This document shows positions 1 to 10,099 of a stretch of DNA of 64,000 bases, one piece after another. The stretch lies in contig JAFKKG010000024.1 of the NCBI GenBank assembly GCA_017305715.1, forward strand, positions 62,001 through 126,000, in the 5' to 3' direction. The notes beneath the pieces are model-generated. The model was not told the DNA's origin. It did no database searches and was given only the letters and a program-made list of their open reading frames with translations. Source of the stretch: Hyphomicrobiales bacterium (GTDB lineage: Bacteria > Pseudomonadota > Alphaproteobacteria > Rhizobiales > Xanthobacteraceae). The position numbers were made by a program, and so were the translations under genes. Each line of letters opens with the position of its first letter. Position 1 is the first letter of the stretch.

Positions 1-1590
1 GATGTGGCGCAGAAAGAACACCGAACTCCACTGGTCCTGCTGATCCCCGCCGGGAGTTCCAAAACTCGTATACGGCTCCCCGTCCCGGTAGACCAGCGAG
101 ACGGAGAGGGTGGTGCGCGGACGCTTGCCGGGCGATAGCGAAGAGGGAAGTCCGGGCTTGAGCCAGAACATCTGCGCGCGGGTTCCGAGCGCGAAGCCCA
201 GTCCCGGCAAGACGGGAGAACTCTGCAACCAGCCGCCGCTCGGCGTGGCCGAAACCATGTTGCCGTATTTATCGATGACATCGAGATGCACCGTGTCGCC
301 GCGCACCGATCCGAGACGACCGATCCGCGGCTCACCCGAATCGGTGGCGCGCGCGACGGTGGGCTCGCCGGCTCCGAGGGCCGCGTTGCCGTCCTCGTCG
401 CCGCCGATCAGATACGGTACCGCGTGATCGAAGCCCGCGATCGCGCCGGGACGGAATTCGACCGAAGCGGTTTCAGCCACCAGCTTGCGCCGTGTGGCCG
501 AATAATCTTCGCTCAACAGCCGATCCATCGGAACGTTCACGAAGTTCGGATCGCCGTAGTATTTCTCGCGGTCGGCAAAGGCCAGTTTCGAGCACTCCGT
601 GACCGTGTGCACGAATTCCGCACCGCAGGGATCCATCGATTTCAGATCGAACCCGCTGAGCAGCGCCAATTGCTGGAGGAAAACGGGCCCCTGGGTCCAC
701 GGTCCCGGCTTCAGCACGCGGTAATTGCCGTAGGTCAGCGACAGCGGCTCTTCGTACGTTTCCTTCCAGACGGAAAGGTCCTGGCCGGACAGGACGCCGG
801 CGTGACGCTCTCCGGACGTATCCATCACGGGGGTGCGCACGAACTTGTCGATCGCCTCGGCGACAAAGCCTTCGTAAAACGCTTTGCGCGCCGCCTCGAT
901 CTTTTTCTCACGCGATCCGCCGGCCGCTTCGGAGATGCGCACCATCCGTTCGTACGTTGCCGCCAGCTCCGGATTGACGAACAAAGTGCCGGCCTCGGGC
1001 ACTCCGTCCTTCAGGTAGATGGCCGCAGATGTCGGCCACTCGCTCTCGAACAGGGGCGCCACGGTCCGGATCGCCGCTGCGATCCGGGGAAGCATGACAT
1101 AACCGTCGCGAGCATACGTTATGGCGGCTTCCAGGACATCGGCGAGACCCATGGTTCCGTAGTCGCTCAACAGCCGCATCCAGGCGCCGAAGGATCCGGG
1201 AACACAGGCCGGCAGGAAGCCGCTGCCGGGAATGATGTCGAGGCCAAGGTCCTCGAAACCGGCAATGGTCGCGTTGGCCGGCGCCACGCCCTGACCGCAA
1301 AGCACGCGCGCGCGGCCCGACTTGGCGTCGTGAAATATGATCGGAACCTCGCCTCCGAAGCCGTTCAGGTGGGGCTCCACGACCTGCAACGCGAAACCGA
1401 TCGCTACCGCCGCATCGAACGCGTTTCCGCCCTTTTCCAGGATTCTCATTCCCGCGGCGGTGCCCAACCAGTGGGTGGAGGCGACCACGCCAAACGCGCC
1501 CACGATCTCCGGCCGCGTCGTAAACCCGCCCTCTCCAGCATCCGGCCCATAGCTCAGTCGAAAATTACCAAGCGCCAGATTTGTCGACAT
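1..1590 (-). CDS. Gamma-glutamyltransferase family protein, 3' end cut by window edge
   Basis: The visible 530 codons read as a gamma-glutamyltranspeptidase / cephalosporin acylase family Ntn-hydrolase, which transfers or hydrolyses gamma-glutamyl groups and matures by self-cleavage before a Thr. The N-terminal part has the family pattern with AGMRILEKGGNAFDAAVAIG near residues 46-65. The probable nucleophile is Thr433 in RGDTVHLDVID, seven residues before the conserved Asp. The C terminus lies beyond position 1. No signal peptide is obvious after the chosen ATG at 1590, so a cytoplasmic enzyme is likely, unlike classical periplasmic GGT. It follows the folB-like gene by 62 bases on the same strand, so it may be the last gene of the sarcosine/serine operon. 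Family call is firm; substrate unknown. Confidence 0.88.
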   Translation of the reverse strand, partial: MSTNLALGNFRLSYGPDAGEGGFTTRPEIVGAFGVVASTHWLGTAAGMRILEKGGNAFDAAVAIGFALQVVEPHLNGFGGEVPIIFHDAKSGRARVLCGQGVAPANATIAGFEDLGLDIIPGSGFLPACVPGSFGAWMRLLSDYGTMGLADVLEAAITYARDGYVMLPRIAAAIRTVAPLFESEWPTSAAIYLKDGVPEAGTLFVNPELAATYERMVRISEAAGGSREKKIEAARKAFYEGFVAEAIDKFVRTPVMDTSGERHAGVLSGQDLSVWKETYEEPLSLTYGNYRVLKPGPWTQGPVFLQQLALLSGFDLKSMDPCGAEFVHTVTECSKLAFADREKYYGDPNFVNVPMDRLLSEDYSATRRKLVAETASVEFRPGAIAGFDHAVPYLIGGDEDGNAALGAGEPTVARATDSGEPRIGRLGSVRGDTVHLDVIDKYGNMVSATPSGGWLQSSPVLPGLGFALGTRAQMFWLKPGLPSSLSPGKRPRTTLSVSLVYRDGEPYTSFGTPGGDQQDQWSSVFFLRHI

Positions 1591-1652
1591 TGTTGCCTCG
1601 GTTCTGCTGTCGTGAGCTTTTCAGGTTGAATAGCAAAGGTTCGAATGCAGTC

Positions 1653-2075
1653 CTAGATCGCTTCCGCCCGGCGTCGATCGTCGGCCAGCTCGAGCACCGG
1701 GCGCTGTTTCCTCGTCACCGAAATCCCCAGTTCGCCGATCGAGCCGTCGATGGCGGGCCGCAAGTTGCGTATCGTCAGCGATAACTCCCGGATCGTCGCC
1801 TCGACCGAGAGCACCGCATCGGCGGCCGCCGTCGCGACCGCTGCCAGATTATCGAACCGCGGGGCTTCCAGGGCGCTCAAAATCTTCCCCGCGATGTCCG
1901 CATAGTTGACGGTATCGGAAAGACAGTCCGTGGAGGCGGCTCGACGCAGATCGATGAATAACTCCAAATCCACCTCCAGCGCAGTTGAGCCGCGTTCCGG
2001 GCCGACGTGGGCACGAACCGCCAATCCGCGCAGGAATATCCTGTCTGAGAGCGATCCTGCCTTCGGCCATTTCAT
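1653..2075 (-). CDS. FolB-like (dihydroneopterin aldolase family) protein
   Basis: This 140-residue protein has the tunnelling-fold pattern of dihydroneopterin aldolase: DRIFLRGLAVRAHVG near residues 11-25, then a strand with DVDLELFID-like spacing, then SDTVNYADIAGKI near 53-65. These match the 'D-x-I-x-L-x-G-x-x-x-x-x-x-G' start and the 'D-x-x-x-Y' segment of FolB. The active-site Glu after the first strand, usually in a G-V-x-x-x-E arrangement, appears as GPERG. It starts 8 bases after glyA and is probably translated with it. Its place in an operon consuming methylene-THF suggests work on a pterin or folate, but it could be a paralog with another role rather than the housekeeping FolB. Confidence 0.72.
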   Translation of the reverse strand: MKWPKAGSLSDRIFLRGLAVRAHVGPERGSTALEVDLELFIDLRRAASTDCLSDTVNYADIAGKILSALEAPRFDNLAAVATAAADAVLSVEATIRELSLTIRNLRPAIDGSIGELGISVTRKQRPVLELADDRRRAEAI

Positions 2076-2083
2076 CGCTCACA

Positions 2084-3394
2084 TCATGCGAGCGGGTAGA
2101 TCGGAAACGCCCGGGTTAGTTCGCCGACCTGCTGCCGAACGCGCTCTTCGACCGCGGGAGCCGCATCGGTGTTCGCGATCGACACGGCGTCGAGGACATC
2201 CGCGATCAACCCGCCGATCGTTCTGAACTCCGTAGCTCCGAATCCCCTCGTCGTGGTAGCTGCGCTTCCGAGCCTGATCCCGGACGTGATCGTCGGCTTC
2301 TCGGGGTCGAAAGGAATTCCGTTCTTGTTGCAGGTGATGTTCGCCCTTCCAAGCGCCGCCTCGGCGGTCTTGCCGTTCAGATTCTTGGCTCGCAGATCCA
2401 CCAGGAACAAGTGGTTATCGGTTCCTCCGGAGACGACCGCATAGCCCCGGTCCACGAGGACGCCGGCCAATGTCCTGGCATTCTCCACGACGTCCCGGGC
2501 ATAGTTCCGAAACTCAGGGGAAAGAGCCTCTCCGAAGGCGACGGCCTTGGCCGCGATCACATGCATCAATGGGCCGCCTTGCAGCCCGGGAAAGATCGCA
2601 GAATCGATCTTCTTCGCGAGTTCGGCATCGTTGCAGAGGATCAGACCGCCGCGCGGGCCCCGCAGCGTCTTGTGCGTCGTCGAGGTCACGACATGGGCGT
2701 GCGGGAACGGCGACGGATGCACGCCGCCTGCGACCAGGCCCGCGAAGTGCGCCATGTCCACCATGAGGTGCGCGCCGACATCATCAGCGATCCGGCGAAA
2801 CGCGGCGAAGTCCCAGAAGCGGGAATAGGCGGACCCACCAGCCACGATAACCTTGGGCTTGTGCGCGTGCGCAAGGCGCTCGAGCGACTCCATGTCGATC
2901 CTCTGATCGTCCGGACGCACGCCGTAGCTGACGACGTTGAACCACTTGCCCGACATGTTTGGCTTCGCGCCATGGGTGAGATGCCCGCCCGCCGCAAGGT
3001 CCAATCCCATGAACGTATCGCCGGGCTTCATCAACGCCATGAAGGCGGCCTGGTTTGCCTGACTGCCGGAATTCGGCTGCACATTGGCGAAGGCGCAGCC
3101 GAACAACTGCTTGGCGCGCTCTCTTGCGAGTTCCTCGGCCACGTCGACATACGCGCATCCGCCGTAATAGCGACGCCCCGGATATCCTTCCGCGTATTTG
3201 TTCGTGAGGACGGACCCCTGCGCCTGCAGCACCGCCCGCGAAACGATGTTTTCGGAAGCGATCAGCTCTATCTCGTCCTGCTGCCGTCGCAGCTCGTCGC
3301 CGATCGCCCCGGCCACCAGCGGATCCAGCACCGAAATATCGGTCGTGAAGAACTTGTTTGACGCCTGTTGACCCATTCTCACATCTCTCAGCAT
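2084..3394 (-). CDS. glyA: Serine hydroxymethyltransferase
   Basis: PLP enzyme interconverting glycine plus 5,10-methylene-THF with serine plus THF. The 436-residue product has family landmarks throughout: [11 protein letters not shown] near residue 41, [16 protein letters not shown] near 64-79, and the PLP-lysine region [13 protein letters not shown] near 238-250. Length matches the family (about 420-435). The start is either the ATG at 3394, which overlaps the end of sdaA by 7 bases, or the ATG at 3376, preceded by a purine-rich GAGAGA; I kept the longer form. Here it would capture the glycine and methylene-THF made by sarcosine oxidase and hand serine to SdaA. It is probably a second, catabolic glyA beside a housekeeping copy elsewhere (inference). 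Confidence 0.96.
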   Translation of the reverse strand: MLRDVRMGQQASNKFFTTDISVLDPLVAGAIGDELRRQQDEIELIASENIVSRAVLQAQGSVLTNKYAEGYPGRRYYGGCAYVDVAEELARERAKQLFGCAFANVQPNSGSQANQAAFMALMKPGDTFMGLDLAAGGHLTHGAKPNMSGKWFNVVSYGVRPDDQRIDMESLERLAHAHKPKVIVAGGSAYSRFWDFAAFRRIADDVGAHLMVDMAHFAGLVAGGVHPSPFPHAHVVTSTTHKTLRGPRGGLILCNDAELAKKIDSAIFPGLQGGPLMHVIAAKAVAFGEALSPEFRNYARDVVENARTLAGVLVDRGYAVVSGGTDNHLFLVDLRAKNLNGKTAEAALGRANITCNKNGIPFDPEKPTITSGIRLGSAATTTRGFGATEFRTIGGLIADVLDAVSIANTDAAPAVEERVRQQVGELTRAFPIYPLA

Positions 3395-4761
3395 TCAGCC
3401 AGGTTGACAGCGAGCCCTCCGAGCGAGGTCTCCTTGTACTTGGATTGCATGTCCCTGCCGGTTTCCCGCATCGTCGCGATGACCTTATCGAGCGACACGA
3501 CGTGCTTCCCATCGCCCTGAAGCGCGAGCGAAGCGGCGCTGATCGCCTTGATCGCCCCGAACGCATTGCGCTCGATGCACGGAATTTGAACCAGCCCTCC
3601 GATCGGATCGCAGGTCATGCCGAGGTGATGTTCCATGCCGATCTCGGCCGCATTCTCGATCTGCTCGTTGGTTCCGCCCAGGACGGCGGCGAGGCCCGCC
3701 GCGGCCATCGAACAGGCAACCCCTACTTCGCCCTGACATCCGACCTCGGCGCCGGAGATCGACGCATTCATTTTGAAAAGCGCACCGATGGCCGAAGCCG
3801 TCAGAAGAAGCCGGCGCATCCCTTCCCGGTCCGAATCTTGGCAATGGTCGCGGTAGTAACGCAGGGTCGCCGGGATGATGCCCGCGGCGCCGTTGGTCGG
3901 CGCAGTCACGACGCGGCTGCCCGCCGCATTCTCTTCGTTGACCGCAATCGCGTACAGGCTGACCCAATCCATGATGGCGTGCTGCGCCTGATTATTCGAA
4001 CCCGCCGCCTCCTTGAGCCGGCGATGGAGCGATGGCGCCCGTCTGCGGACTTCGAGCCCTCCCGGAAGGTTGCCGTCGGTGACCATGCCGCGATCGATGC
4101 AAGACATCATCACTTCGATGATGCGATCCAGCTTCTCCTCCACCGCCTCGCGCGACAACCGTGACGTCTCGTTTTCCATCACGATGTCGGCGATCGGCTT
4201 GTGCAATGACGCGCCTATCTCGAGGAGATCGCGCCCGGATCTGAAAGGATGCGGAACGCCGCGCTCGGAAGCGTCAGCGGACTTTCCGACCTCTTCCTCC
4301 GGAACGACGAACCCGCCGCCGACAGAACACCAACGCTGCGTTAACAGGACTTCGCCATCAGAGCCGAACACCGTCAGCGCCAACGTGTTCGGATGCTGCT
4401 TTGCCGCCGTGGTCCCGTCGAAGACGATGTCCGTCTCGGGATCGAAGCGGATCGTCCGATCGCCCCCGAGGCCGAGCAGGCGCATTTCTCGCGCCGAATG
4501 GACGATCTTGTCGGCGTTATCGGGATCGACCGTGTCGGGGAATTCGCCGGAAAGGCCCAGGATGACGGCCTTGTCCGTGCCGTGACCCTTGCCGGTCCAG
4601 GCCAACGATCCAAAGAGATCGACTTTCGCCCGCTCCACGCGCGGCAGCAGGCCGGCGCGCCTGACGCTGTCCACAAACTGGGCGGCAGCCTTCATGGGAC
4701 CGACCGTATGTGACGATGACGGCCCGATACCGATCTTGAAGAGTTCGAATACGCCGATCAT
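3388..4761 (-). CDS. sdaA: L-serine dehydratase (iron-sulfur type)
   Basis: Single-chain L-serine ammonia-lyase that converts serine to pyruvate and ammonia using a [4Fe-4S] cluster. The N-terminal beta domain opens with [16 protein letters not shown] near residues 8-23. The catalytic alpha domain carries the cysteines expected for cluster binding, in [16 protein letters not shown] and [14 protein letters not shown]. The 457-residue length is normal for the fused form. It begins 12 bases after soxG and overlaps the longer glyA start by 7 bases, so it sits inside the operon. With soxBDAG and glyA it gives a complete route from sarcosine to pyruvate. No missing residues were noticed. Confidence 0.96.
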   Translation of the reverse strand: MIGVFELFKIGIGPSSSHTVGPMKAAAQFVDSVRRAGLLPRVERAKVDLFGSLAWTGKGHGTDKAVILGLSGEFPDTVDPDNADKIVHSAREMRLLGLGGDRTIRFDPETDIVFDGTTAAKQHPNTLALTVFGSDGEVLLTQRWCSVGGGFVVPEEEVGKSADASERGVPHPFRSGRDLLEIGASLHKPIADIVMENETSRLSREAVEEKLDRIIEVMMSCIDRGMVTDGNLPGGLEVRRRAPSLHRRLKEAAGSNNQAQHAIMDWVSLYAIAVNEENAAGSRVVTAPTNGAAGIIPATLRYYRDHCQDSDREGMRRLLLTASAIGALFKMNASISGAEVGCQGEVGVACSMAAAGLAAVLGGTNEQIENAAEIGMEHHLGMTCDPIGGLVQIPCIERNAFGAIKAISAASLALQGDGKHVVSLDKVIATMRETGRDMQSKYKETSLGGLAVNLAEC

Positions 4762-4773
4762 GGATCTTCGCGA

Positions 4774-5361
4774 TCACATCTGGCGTGAGCGGGACGGAAA
4801 TTCGCGGCGCACCTCGTCCAGCAGGCCCCAGACGTAGCTCGAGAATGACCGCCAAACGTCAATTTGAAAAACAGCGCGTTCCGTCCGCGACAGGATGACG
4901 GGAGATTTTCCGATGAGGGTGCGCGTACACATCCCAACGGGAAATTGTTGTTCCGACAGGTCGAGTGGACAGCCGTGGCTCAGAACATATTCGCTGCGGG
5001 TTCCGCCGATCTCGAAAGTATCAGACCGATGGCTGACGTCGACAAGCGAACACGAATGTGACGCCAGACTCTCCGACAGCTTGTGGAAGATTTCGCCGGG
5101 ATCTTCCCCGACCGCCTCCAGCAACCACTCGTCCGGCCCGACGCAATACGCCTTGCGGCCTCCTTTTACGCTGAAGCGATTGACCGCCTGGGGCAATTCC
5201 ACGCCGAACGCCTCGGCGGCGACCGGCCACGAGGATGGCCGCCCGCGAAACACGAATTTGGCTGCGTCGGGGAGGACGGAAAGCGAGGCCTCGGCCACTT
5301 CCGGGCCGCCCCGGCTGATCTGAGCCAACGAATTCACGCGTGCGACAGCTGTCCTACCCAT
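4774..5361 (-). CDS. soxG: Sarcosine oxidase gamma subunit
   Basis: Small structural subunit of the cytoplasmic heterotetrameric sarcosine oxidase; it has the GcvT-like C-terminal-type fold but no known catalytic role. The 195-residue reading from ATG 5361 starts MGRTAVARVNSLAQISRG and contains CSLVDVSHRSDTFEI and a late FQIDVWRSFSSYVWGLL segment, both typical of SoxG. The reading frame is open further upstream to 5532, but that stretch lies within soxA. The chosen start overlaps the soxA stop by 8 bases, the usual arrangement in sox operons. Assignment rests on sequence pattern plus position after soxA. Confidence 0.9.
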   Translation of the reverse strand: MGRTAVARVNSLAQISRGGPEVAEASLSVLPDAAKFVFRGRPSSWPVAAEAFGVELPQAVNRFSVKGGRKAYCVGPDEWLLEAVGEDPGEIFHKLSESLASHSCSLVDVSHRSDTFEIGGTRSEYVLSHGCPLDLSEQQFPVGMCTRTLIGKSPVILSRTERAVFQIDVWRSFSSYVWGLLDEVRREFPSRSRQM

Positions 5362-8332
5362 CGAGACGCTTCCCTTCCGTATCGTAAAAGACAGGTGTGA
5401 CAACTTCGACCTCGATATTGCCGGCCGCCATCGGAACATGCAGACGCTTTCCGATGCGCGCGCGACCGCCACGGACCAGGGCCAGAGCGACGGAGCGGCC
5501 CAGCGCCGCGCTCCAGTATGACGAAGTGACATGGCCGATCATCGTCATCGGCACGGGCTCGCGCGGATCGACCACGATCTGCGCGCCCTCTTCCAGCACG
5601 ACCTTGGGATCCACGGTAAGCAGGCCGACAAGTTGCTTGCGGTCGTCTCTGGTCATGGCGGGTCGGGCAAGCGAACGCTTGCCGACGAAATCCTTCTTGG
5701 TTTTTCCGACGGCCCAGGCAAGACCGACATCGTCCGGCGTCACGGTACCGTCCGTCTCCTGGCCGACGATGATGTAGCCCTTCTCGGCGCGAAGGACGTG
5801 CATCGTTTCCGTGCCATACGGTGTGATGTCGAACGGCTTTCCGGCGGCATAAATCGCTTCCCAAACGCCGCGCCCATATCCCATGGGGACATTGATCTCG
5901 AAGCCAAGCTCTCCGGTGAAGGACACCCTGAAGAGGCGGGTCGGAACGCCGCAGATGCGGCCTTCCCGAACGCTCATATGCGGCATTGCCTCTCGCGAGA
6001 GGTCGATCCCCTCCACCAGCGGCTCGAGCACCTTGCGCGCGTTCGGACCTTGAAGCGCGATAACCGCCCACTGCTCCGTCGTCGACGTCAACCAGACGTC
6101 CAGATCGGACCATTCGGTCTGCAGATAGTCCTCCATGAGGGCGAGAACGCGGGCGGCTCCGCCCGTCGTCGTGGTCACATGGAAGCGATCGGTCGCCATC
6201 CTTCCGACGACGCCGTCGTCCGTAATGAAGCCGTCTTCGCGAAGCATGAGCCCGTAGCGCAGGCGCCCGGGCTCGAGCTTGGTCCAGGCGTTGGTGTACA
6301 TCCGGTTCATGAACTCGGCGGCGTCCTTCCCCACCACCTCGATCTTGCCGAGGGTCGTCGCATCGAAGATGCCGACCGAATTCCTGACGGCGGCGCATTC
6401 GCGCCTGACCGCGGCGTGCATGTCTTCGCCTTGGCGCGGGAAGTAATGGGCCCGCTTCCACAGACTGACGTCCTCGAAAACGGCGCCATGTTCGGCGGCC
6501 CAGTCGTGAATGGAGGTCTGCCGAACCGGATCGAACAGCTTGCCCCTGGACTGGCCGGCGAAGCTGCCGAAGGTGACGGGGGTGTAGGGCGGACGGAACG
6601 TCGTCAAGCCGACCTTGGGAACCGGAAGATCGAGCGCGTGCGAGACGATCCCCAGCGCGTTCATGTTGGAGGTCTTGCCCTGGTCCGTCGCCATGCCGGT
6701 GGTCGTATAGCGCTTGACATGTTCGATGGAGCGGAAGCCCTCGCGGGTCGCAAGCTCGATGTCCTTGACGGTGACGTCATTCTGGAAGTCGACCCAGGCG
6801 CGGCGCCGCGACTTGCCGTTCAGGGCGCCGATGAAGCCATCCTGACCGAATGACTGAACGAAGACCGGTATCTTTTGCTCGGTGACCGGGGTTCCTCCGG
6901 CACCTCTGACCGCACCCAGGCCGCCGCCAAATCCATCCGCTATCGACGCACCCAGATCGAACAAGCCGCGACAGCCGCCGACCGACCGCTCATTCTCGAC
7001 CGACTTCTGGGGGATGTAGGATTTCAGCGCCTCGTCGTAACCAAGCTTGCCGCGAGACTGAGAGAAGAGATGAACGCTCGGCGTGAATCCCCCCGACATC
7101 AGAAGCAGATCGCAGGGGACTGTTTCCGATGAGCTGGCGCCCTCGCTGGCAAGATCGGCATGCGAAATGTGCAGCCGGCCGTGCGTCGCGGTGACGAGCG
7201 TCGAGGGCCGCACGTCGATGCCGGCAGCGCGTGCGCGCTCGACCCATGGCCCCTCCGGAGCGGGCCGAACGTCGGCGATGGCGGCAATGTGAACGCCGGC
7301 GCCCTTGAGTTCGAGCGCCGCGCGATACGCGCTGTCGCATGCCGTGAATACGACGGCTCTGGACCCCGGCACGGCGCCATACCGATTGAGATAGGTGCGC
7401 GCGGCCTCCGCCATCATGATGCCGGGGCGATCATTATCGGGAAACACCAGCGGCCTCTCGATCGCGCCGGTGGCCAGAACGACTTCCTTTGCCCGGACTT
7501 GCCACATCCGCTCACGCGGAAGATTGCCTTCCTTCCGGCCCAAATGATCGGTGACGCGTTCGGAAAGACCCAGAAAATTGTGCGGGTACCATCCAAACGC
7601 AGTGGTCCTCGGCAGCAGGGTCACGTTCGAAAGAGAGCCGAGTTCCTGCAACGTTCGCGCCAGCCAATCGGCTGCCGGCAGGCCATCGATGATCGCTTCG
7701 CGCTCCGAAAGAAGCGTGCCGCCCATTCTGTCCTGTTCATCGCAGACGATGGTCTTGGCACCGGAACGGCCGGCAGCCAGCGCAGCTGCAAGGCCCGCGG
7801 GGCCGGCACCGACGATCAGGACATCGCAATGGCTGTATAGCTGCGTATACCGATCCGCATCGGCAGCGGTGGGCGCCCTCCCCAGGCCTGCGGCCCTTCG
7901 GATCATTGGCTCATACAAGCGCTTCCACGCGGCGGCCGGCCACATGAATGTCTTGTAGTAAAATCCGGCGGTCAGAAAGCGCGAGAGCGCATCGTTTGCG
8001 CCGCCGAAATCCAGCGACAAAGAAGGCCACCGGTTCTGGCTTTCCGCCACGAGGCCGTCGAACAACTCGACCTGCGTGGCGCGCAAATTGGGGGTGTATC
8101 GCGCCTCGTCGTCACCAACGCCGACGAGGGCATTCGGTTCGTCGGAACCTGCCGACATGAATCCGCGGGGACGATGATACTTGAAGGACCGGCCAACCAG
8201 ATGGACGCCGTTCGCGATCAGGGCCGAGGCGAGCGTATCGCCGGCGAAACCCGAATACCCCTTGCCGTCGAATGAGAAGCGGAGCGGCTTGCTGCGATCG
8301 ACCTGTCCGCCCGACGAGAGCCGATACTTCAT
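5354..8332 (-). CDS. soxA: Sarcosine oxidase alpha subunit
   Basis: Large subunit of tetrameric sarcosine oxidase; it binds NAD and tetrahydrofolate and helps convert sarcosine, THF and oxygen to glycine, methylene-THF and hydrogen peroxide. From ATG 8332 the product is 992 residues, the usual size. It starts with a 2Fe-2S-like fold region (SFDGKGYSGFAGDTLASALI), then a dinucleotide-binding site (CDVLIVGAGPAGLAAALAAG), and ends with a GcvT/aminomethyltransferase-like domain holding GELGFEINVP. The start overlaps the soxD stop as ATGA at 8329-8332, so translation is likely coupled. The frame stays open upstream through soxD, but the internal ATG begins exactly at the conserved SoxA N terminus (MKYRLSSGGQVDRSK). 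Confidence 0.96.
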   Translation of the reverse strand: MKYRLSSGGQVDRSKPLRFSFDGKGYSGFAGDTLASALIANGVHLVGRSFKYHRPRGFMSAGSDEPNALVGVGDDEARYTPNLRATQVELFDGLVAESQNRWPSLSLDFGGANDALSRFLTAGFYYKTFMWPAAAWKRLYEPMIRRAAGLGRAPTAADADRYTQLYSHCDVLIVGAGPAGLAAALAAGRSGAKTIVCDEQDRMGGTLLSEREAIIDGLPAADWLARTLQELGSLSNVTLLPRTTAFGWYPHNFLGLSERVTDHLGRKEGNLPRERMWQVRAKEVVLATGAIERPLVFPDNDRPGIMMAEAARTYLNRYGAVPGSRAVVFTACDSAYRAALELKGAGVHIAAIADVRPAPEGPWVERARAAGIDVRPSTLVTATHGRLHISHADLASEGASSSETVPCDLLLMSGGFTPSVHLFSQSRGKLGYDEALKSYIPQKSVENERSVGGCRGLFDLGASIADGFGGGLGAVRGAGGTPVTEQKIPVFVQSFGQDGFIGALNGKSRRRAWVDFQNDVTVKDIELATREGFRSIEHVKRYTTTGMATDQGKTSNMNALGIVSHALDLPVPKVGLTTFRPPYTPVTFGSFAGQSRGKLFDPVRQTSIHDWAAEHGAVFEDVSLWKRAHYFPRQGEDMHAAVRRECAAVRNSVGIFDATTLGKIEVVGKDAAEFMNRMYTNAWTKLEPGRLRYGLMLREDGFITDDGVVGRMATDRFHVTTTTGGAARVLALMEDYLQTEWSDLDVWLTSTTEQWAVIALQGPNARKVLEPLVEGIDLSREAMPHMSVREGRICGVPTRLFRVSFTGELGFEINVPMGYGRGVWEAIYAAGKPFDITPYGTETMHVLRAEKGYIIVGQETDGTVTPDDVGLAWAVGKTKKDFVGKRSLARPAMTRDDRKQLVGLLTVDPKVVLEEGAQIVVDPREPVPMTMIGHVTSSYWSAALGRSVALALVRGGRARIGKRLHVPMAAGNIEVEVVTPVFYDTEGKRLDG

Positions 8333-8643
8333 CGTACGGCTCCCCCCTTGGTCGGTCGATCCTTCTCCGGCACGGCGTCGGGCGCTTCGCCAACCTTGTA
8401 GGTTACGAGGATCTCGTCGGATATGGTGTCGCGCCGCACATTGAAGAAGCGCGCGCAACCGTTGATGTGCCGCCATCGTTCCGAATGAACGCCTCTCGTG
8501 TTGTTGCGAATGTAGAGATATTCGGCCCACGCTTCGTCATCGAGCGACATGGGATCTTTCGGTCGTTCGATGTGGGCTTGCCCGCCATAGGCGAATTCGA
8601 TCTCGGGACGCGGACCACAGAAGGGGCACTTGATCAGCAGCAT
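8329..8643 (-). CDS. soxD: Sarcosine oxidase delta subunit
   Basis: Small zinc-binding subunit of tetrameric sarcosine oxidase. Starting at ATG 8643, Cys6, Cys9, His59 and Cys63 fall exactly at the zinc-ligand positions known for the family (MLLIKCPFCGPR and HINGCARFF), which supports this start over an in-frame TTG at 8655. The 104-residue length is typical. It lies 17 bases after soxB and overlaps soxA by ATGA, so it is translated within the soxBDAG operon. No oddities were seen. Confidence 0.95.
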   Translation of the reverse strand: MLLIKCPFCGPRPEIEFAYGGQAHIERPKDPMSLDDEAWAEYLYIRNNTRGVHSERWRHINGCARFFNVRRDTISDEILVTYKVGEAPDAVPEKDRPTKGGAVR

Positions 8644-8660
8644 GCGAAAATCCAATGATA

Positions 8661-9914
8661 TTAGTGCGCGACAGCCGCGGCAGCGGCCTCATCGATCATC
8701 ACGCCTTCACGGAAGCGTTCGATCGTGAACGGGGCGTTGATCGGATGGGCCTCGTCTTTCGCGATCGTAAAGGCAAACAGGTCGCCGGAGCCCGGCGTCG
8801 CCTTGAAGCCGCCTGTGCCCCAGCCGCAATTCAGATAGAGTCCGGGCACCGACGTCTTGGCCACGATCGGCGAGCGATCCGGCGTGACGTCGACCACGCC
8901 GCCCCAGTTGCGCAGCATTCGAAGCCTCCTGAACATGGGTGCGAGCTCGCAAATGGCGTCGAGCGTATGGTTGGCGATATGAAGCGCCCCCCGCTGCGAG
9001 TAGGAAGTGTAGGCGTCGGTCCCGGCGCCGATGACCATTTCACCCTTGTCGGACTGCGAGATGTAGGCGTGTATGGTGTTGGACATCACCACGCAGGGAA
9101 AGGCGGGCTTCACCGGCTCAGACACCAGAGCCTGCAGCGGAAAGCTCTCCAACGGCAGGCGAACCCCCGCCATGTTCATGACGACGCTGGTGTTCCCCGC
9201 CGCGACGACGCCGACTTTGCCGGCGCGAATAAATCCCCTCGTGGTTTCCAGTCCTTCGACCCCGCCCGACACGGCGCGCCGAATACCGGTCACCTCGCAG
9301 TTCTCGATGATGTCGACGCCGAGCGCATCCGCGGCCCGCGCGTATCCCCACGCGACCGCATCGTGCCGGGCTGTACCGCCGCGGCGCTGCAACGCCCCGC
9401 CCAGAATCGGATACCGCATCTCGCCGCCGACATTCAGCGGAGGGCAATATTCCTTGCACTCCTGCGGCGAGAGCCATTCATTGTCGATGCCATTGAGCCT
9501 GTTGGCGTGAACGTGGCGTTTGAAGCTCTGCACGTCGTGAATGTTGTGGGCGAGCATCAATACCCCCCGCGCGGAATACATCACGTTGTAATTCAATTGC
9601 CGGGACAGGCCTTCCCAGAGCTTCAACGCATGTTCGTACATGCGGGCGCTTTCATCGAACAAATAGTTCGAGCGGATGATCGTCGTGTTGCGACCGGTAT
9701 TGCCCCCACCGATCCAGCCCTTCTCCAGGACGGCGACATTCCTGACGCCATATCGGTCCGCCAGATAGAAGGCGGTGGCCAGGCCATGTCCGCCGCCACC
9801 CACAATGACGACGTCGTAGCGGGGCTTTGGCTCCGGCGAGCGCCATTGCCGTGGCCAGGCCGAATTGCCTCTCAGAGCCTCGCGTACCACTGATATTGCT
9901 GAGAACCGTTTCAT
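8661..9914 (-). CDS. soxB: Sarcosine oxidase beta subunit
   Basis: Catalytic flavoprotein subunit carrying FAD at the active site and covalent FMN. The N terminus has the Rossmann motif VVIVGGGGHGLATAFYLA near residues 35-52, followed by NTGRNTTIIRSNYL, a SoxB signature. The segment RRGGTARHDAVAWGYA near 180 contains the His expected to link FMN. The 417-residue size is standard. It is the first gene of the soxBDAG-sdaA-glyA run; 185 bases separate it from the upstream CobW-like gene, room for a promoter, although no clear -35/-10 was recognised. The GATase1-like AraC protein at 15670 is a candidate activator (inference). Confidence 0.96.
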   Translation of the reverse strand: MKRFSAISVVREALRGNSAWPRQWRSPEPKPRYDVVIVGGGGHGLATAFYLADRYGVRNVAVLEKGWIGGGNTGRNTTIIRSNYLFDESARMYEHALKLWEGLSRQLNYNVMYSARGVLMLAHNIHDVQSFKRHVHANRLNGIDNEWLSPQECKEYCPPLNVGGEMRYPILGGALQRRGGTARHDAVAWGYARAADALGVDIIENCEVTGIRRAVSGGVEGLETTRGFIRAGKVGVVAAGNTSVVMNMAGVRLPLESFPLQALVSEPVKPAFPCVVMSNTIHAYISQSDKGEMVIGAGTDAYTSYSQRGALHIANHTLDAICELAPMFRRLRMLRNWGGVVDVTPDRSPIVAKTSVPGLYLNCGWGTGGFKATPGSGDLFAFTIAKDEAHPINAPFTIERFREGVMIDEAAAAAVAH

Positions 9915-10099
9915 CGAAACCCGCTATGGAATGCCCGTGGATTAGTACCGCTCCGGTACCCTTTCGTGCCAGCACCGGGCCGCCACCGATGTGGGACGGA
10001 AGCGACATTGCAGCCCGGCTGTTCGGCATCGCATCCAGTCCGGGCCGGTCGGCCGGATCGAACTTCGCGTTGCCGGAACATCCAAATGCTCGATTCTTG

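Noticed and set aside
286-1629. A 447-codon plus-strand frame
   Set aside because: It is antisense to the gamma-glutamyltransferase gene, which has clear motifs on the minus strand.
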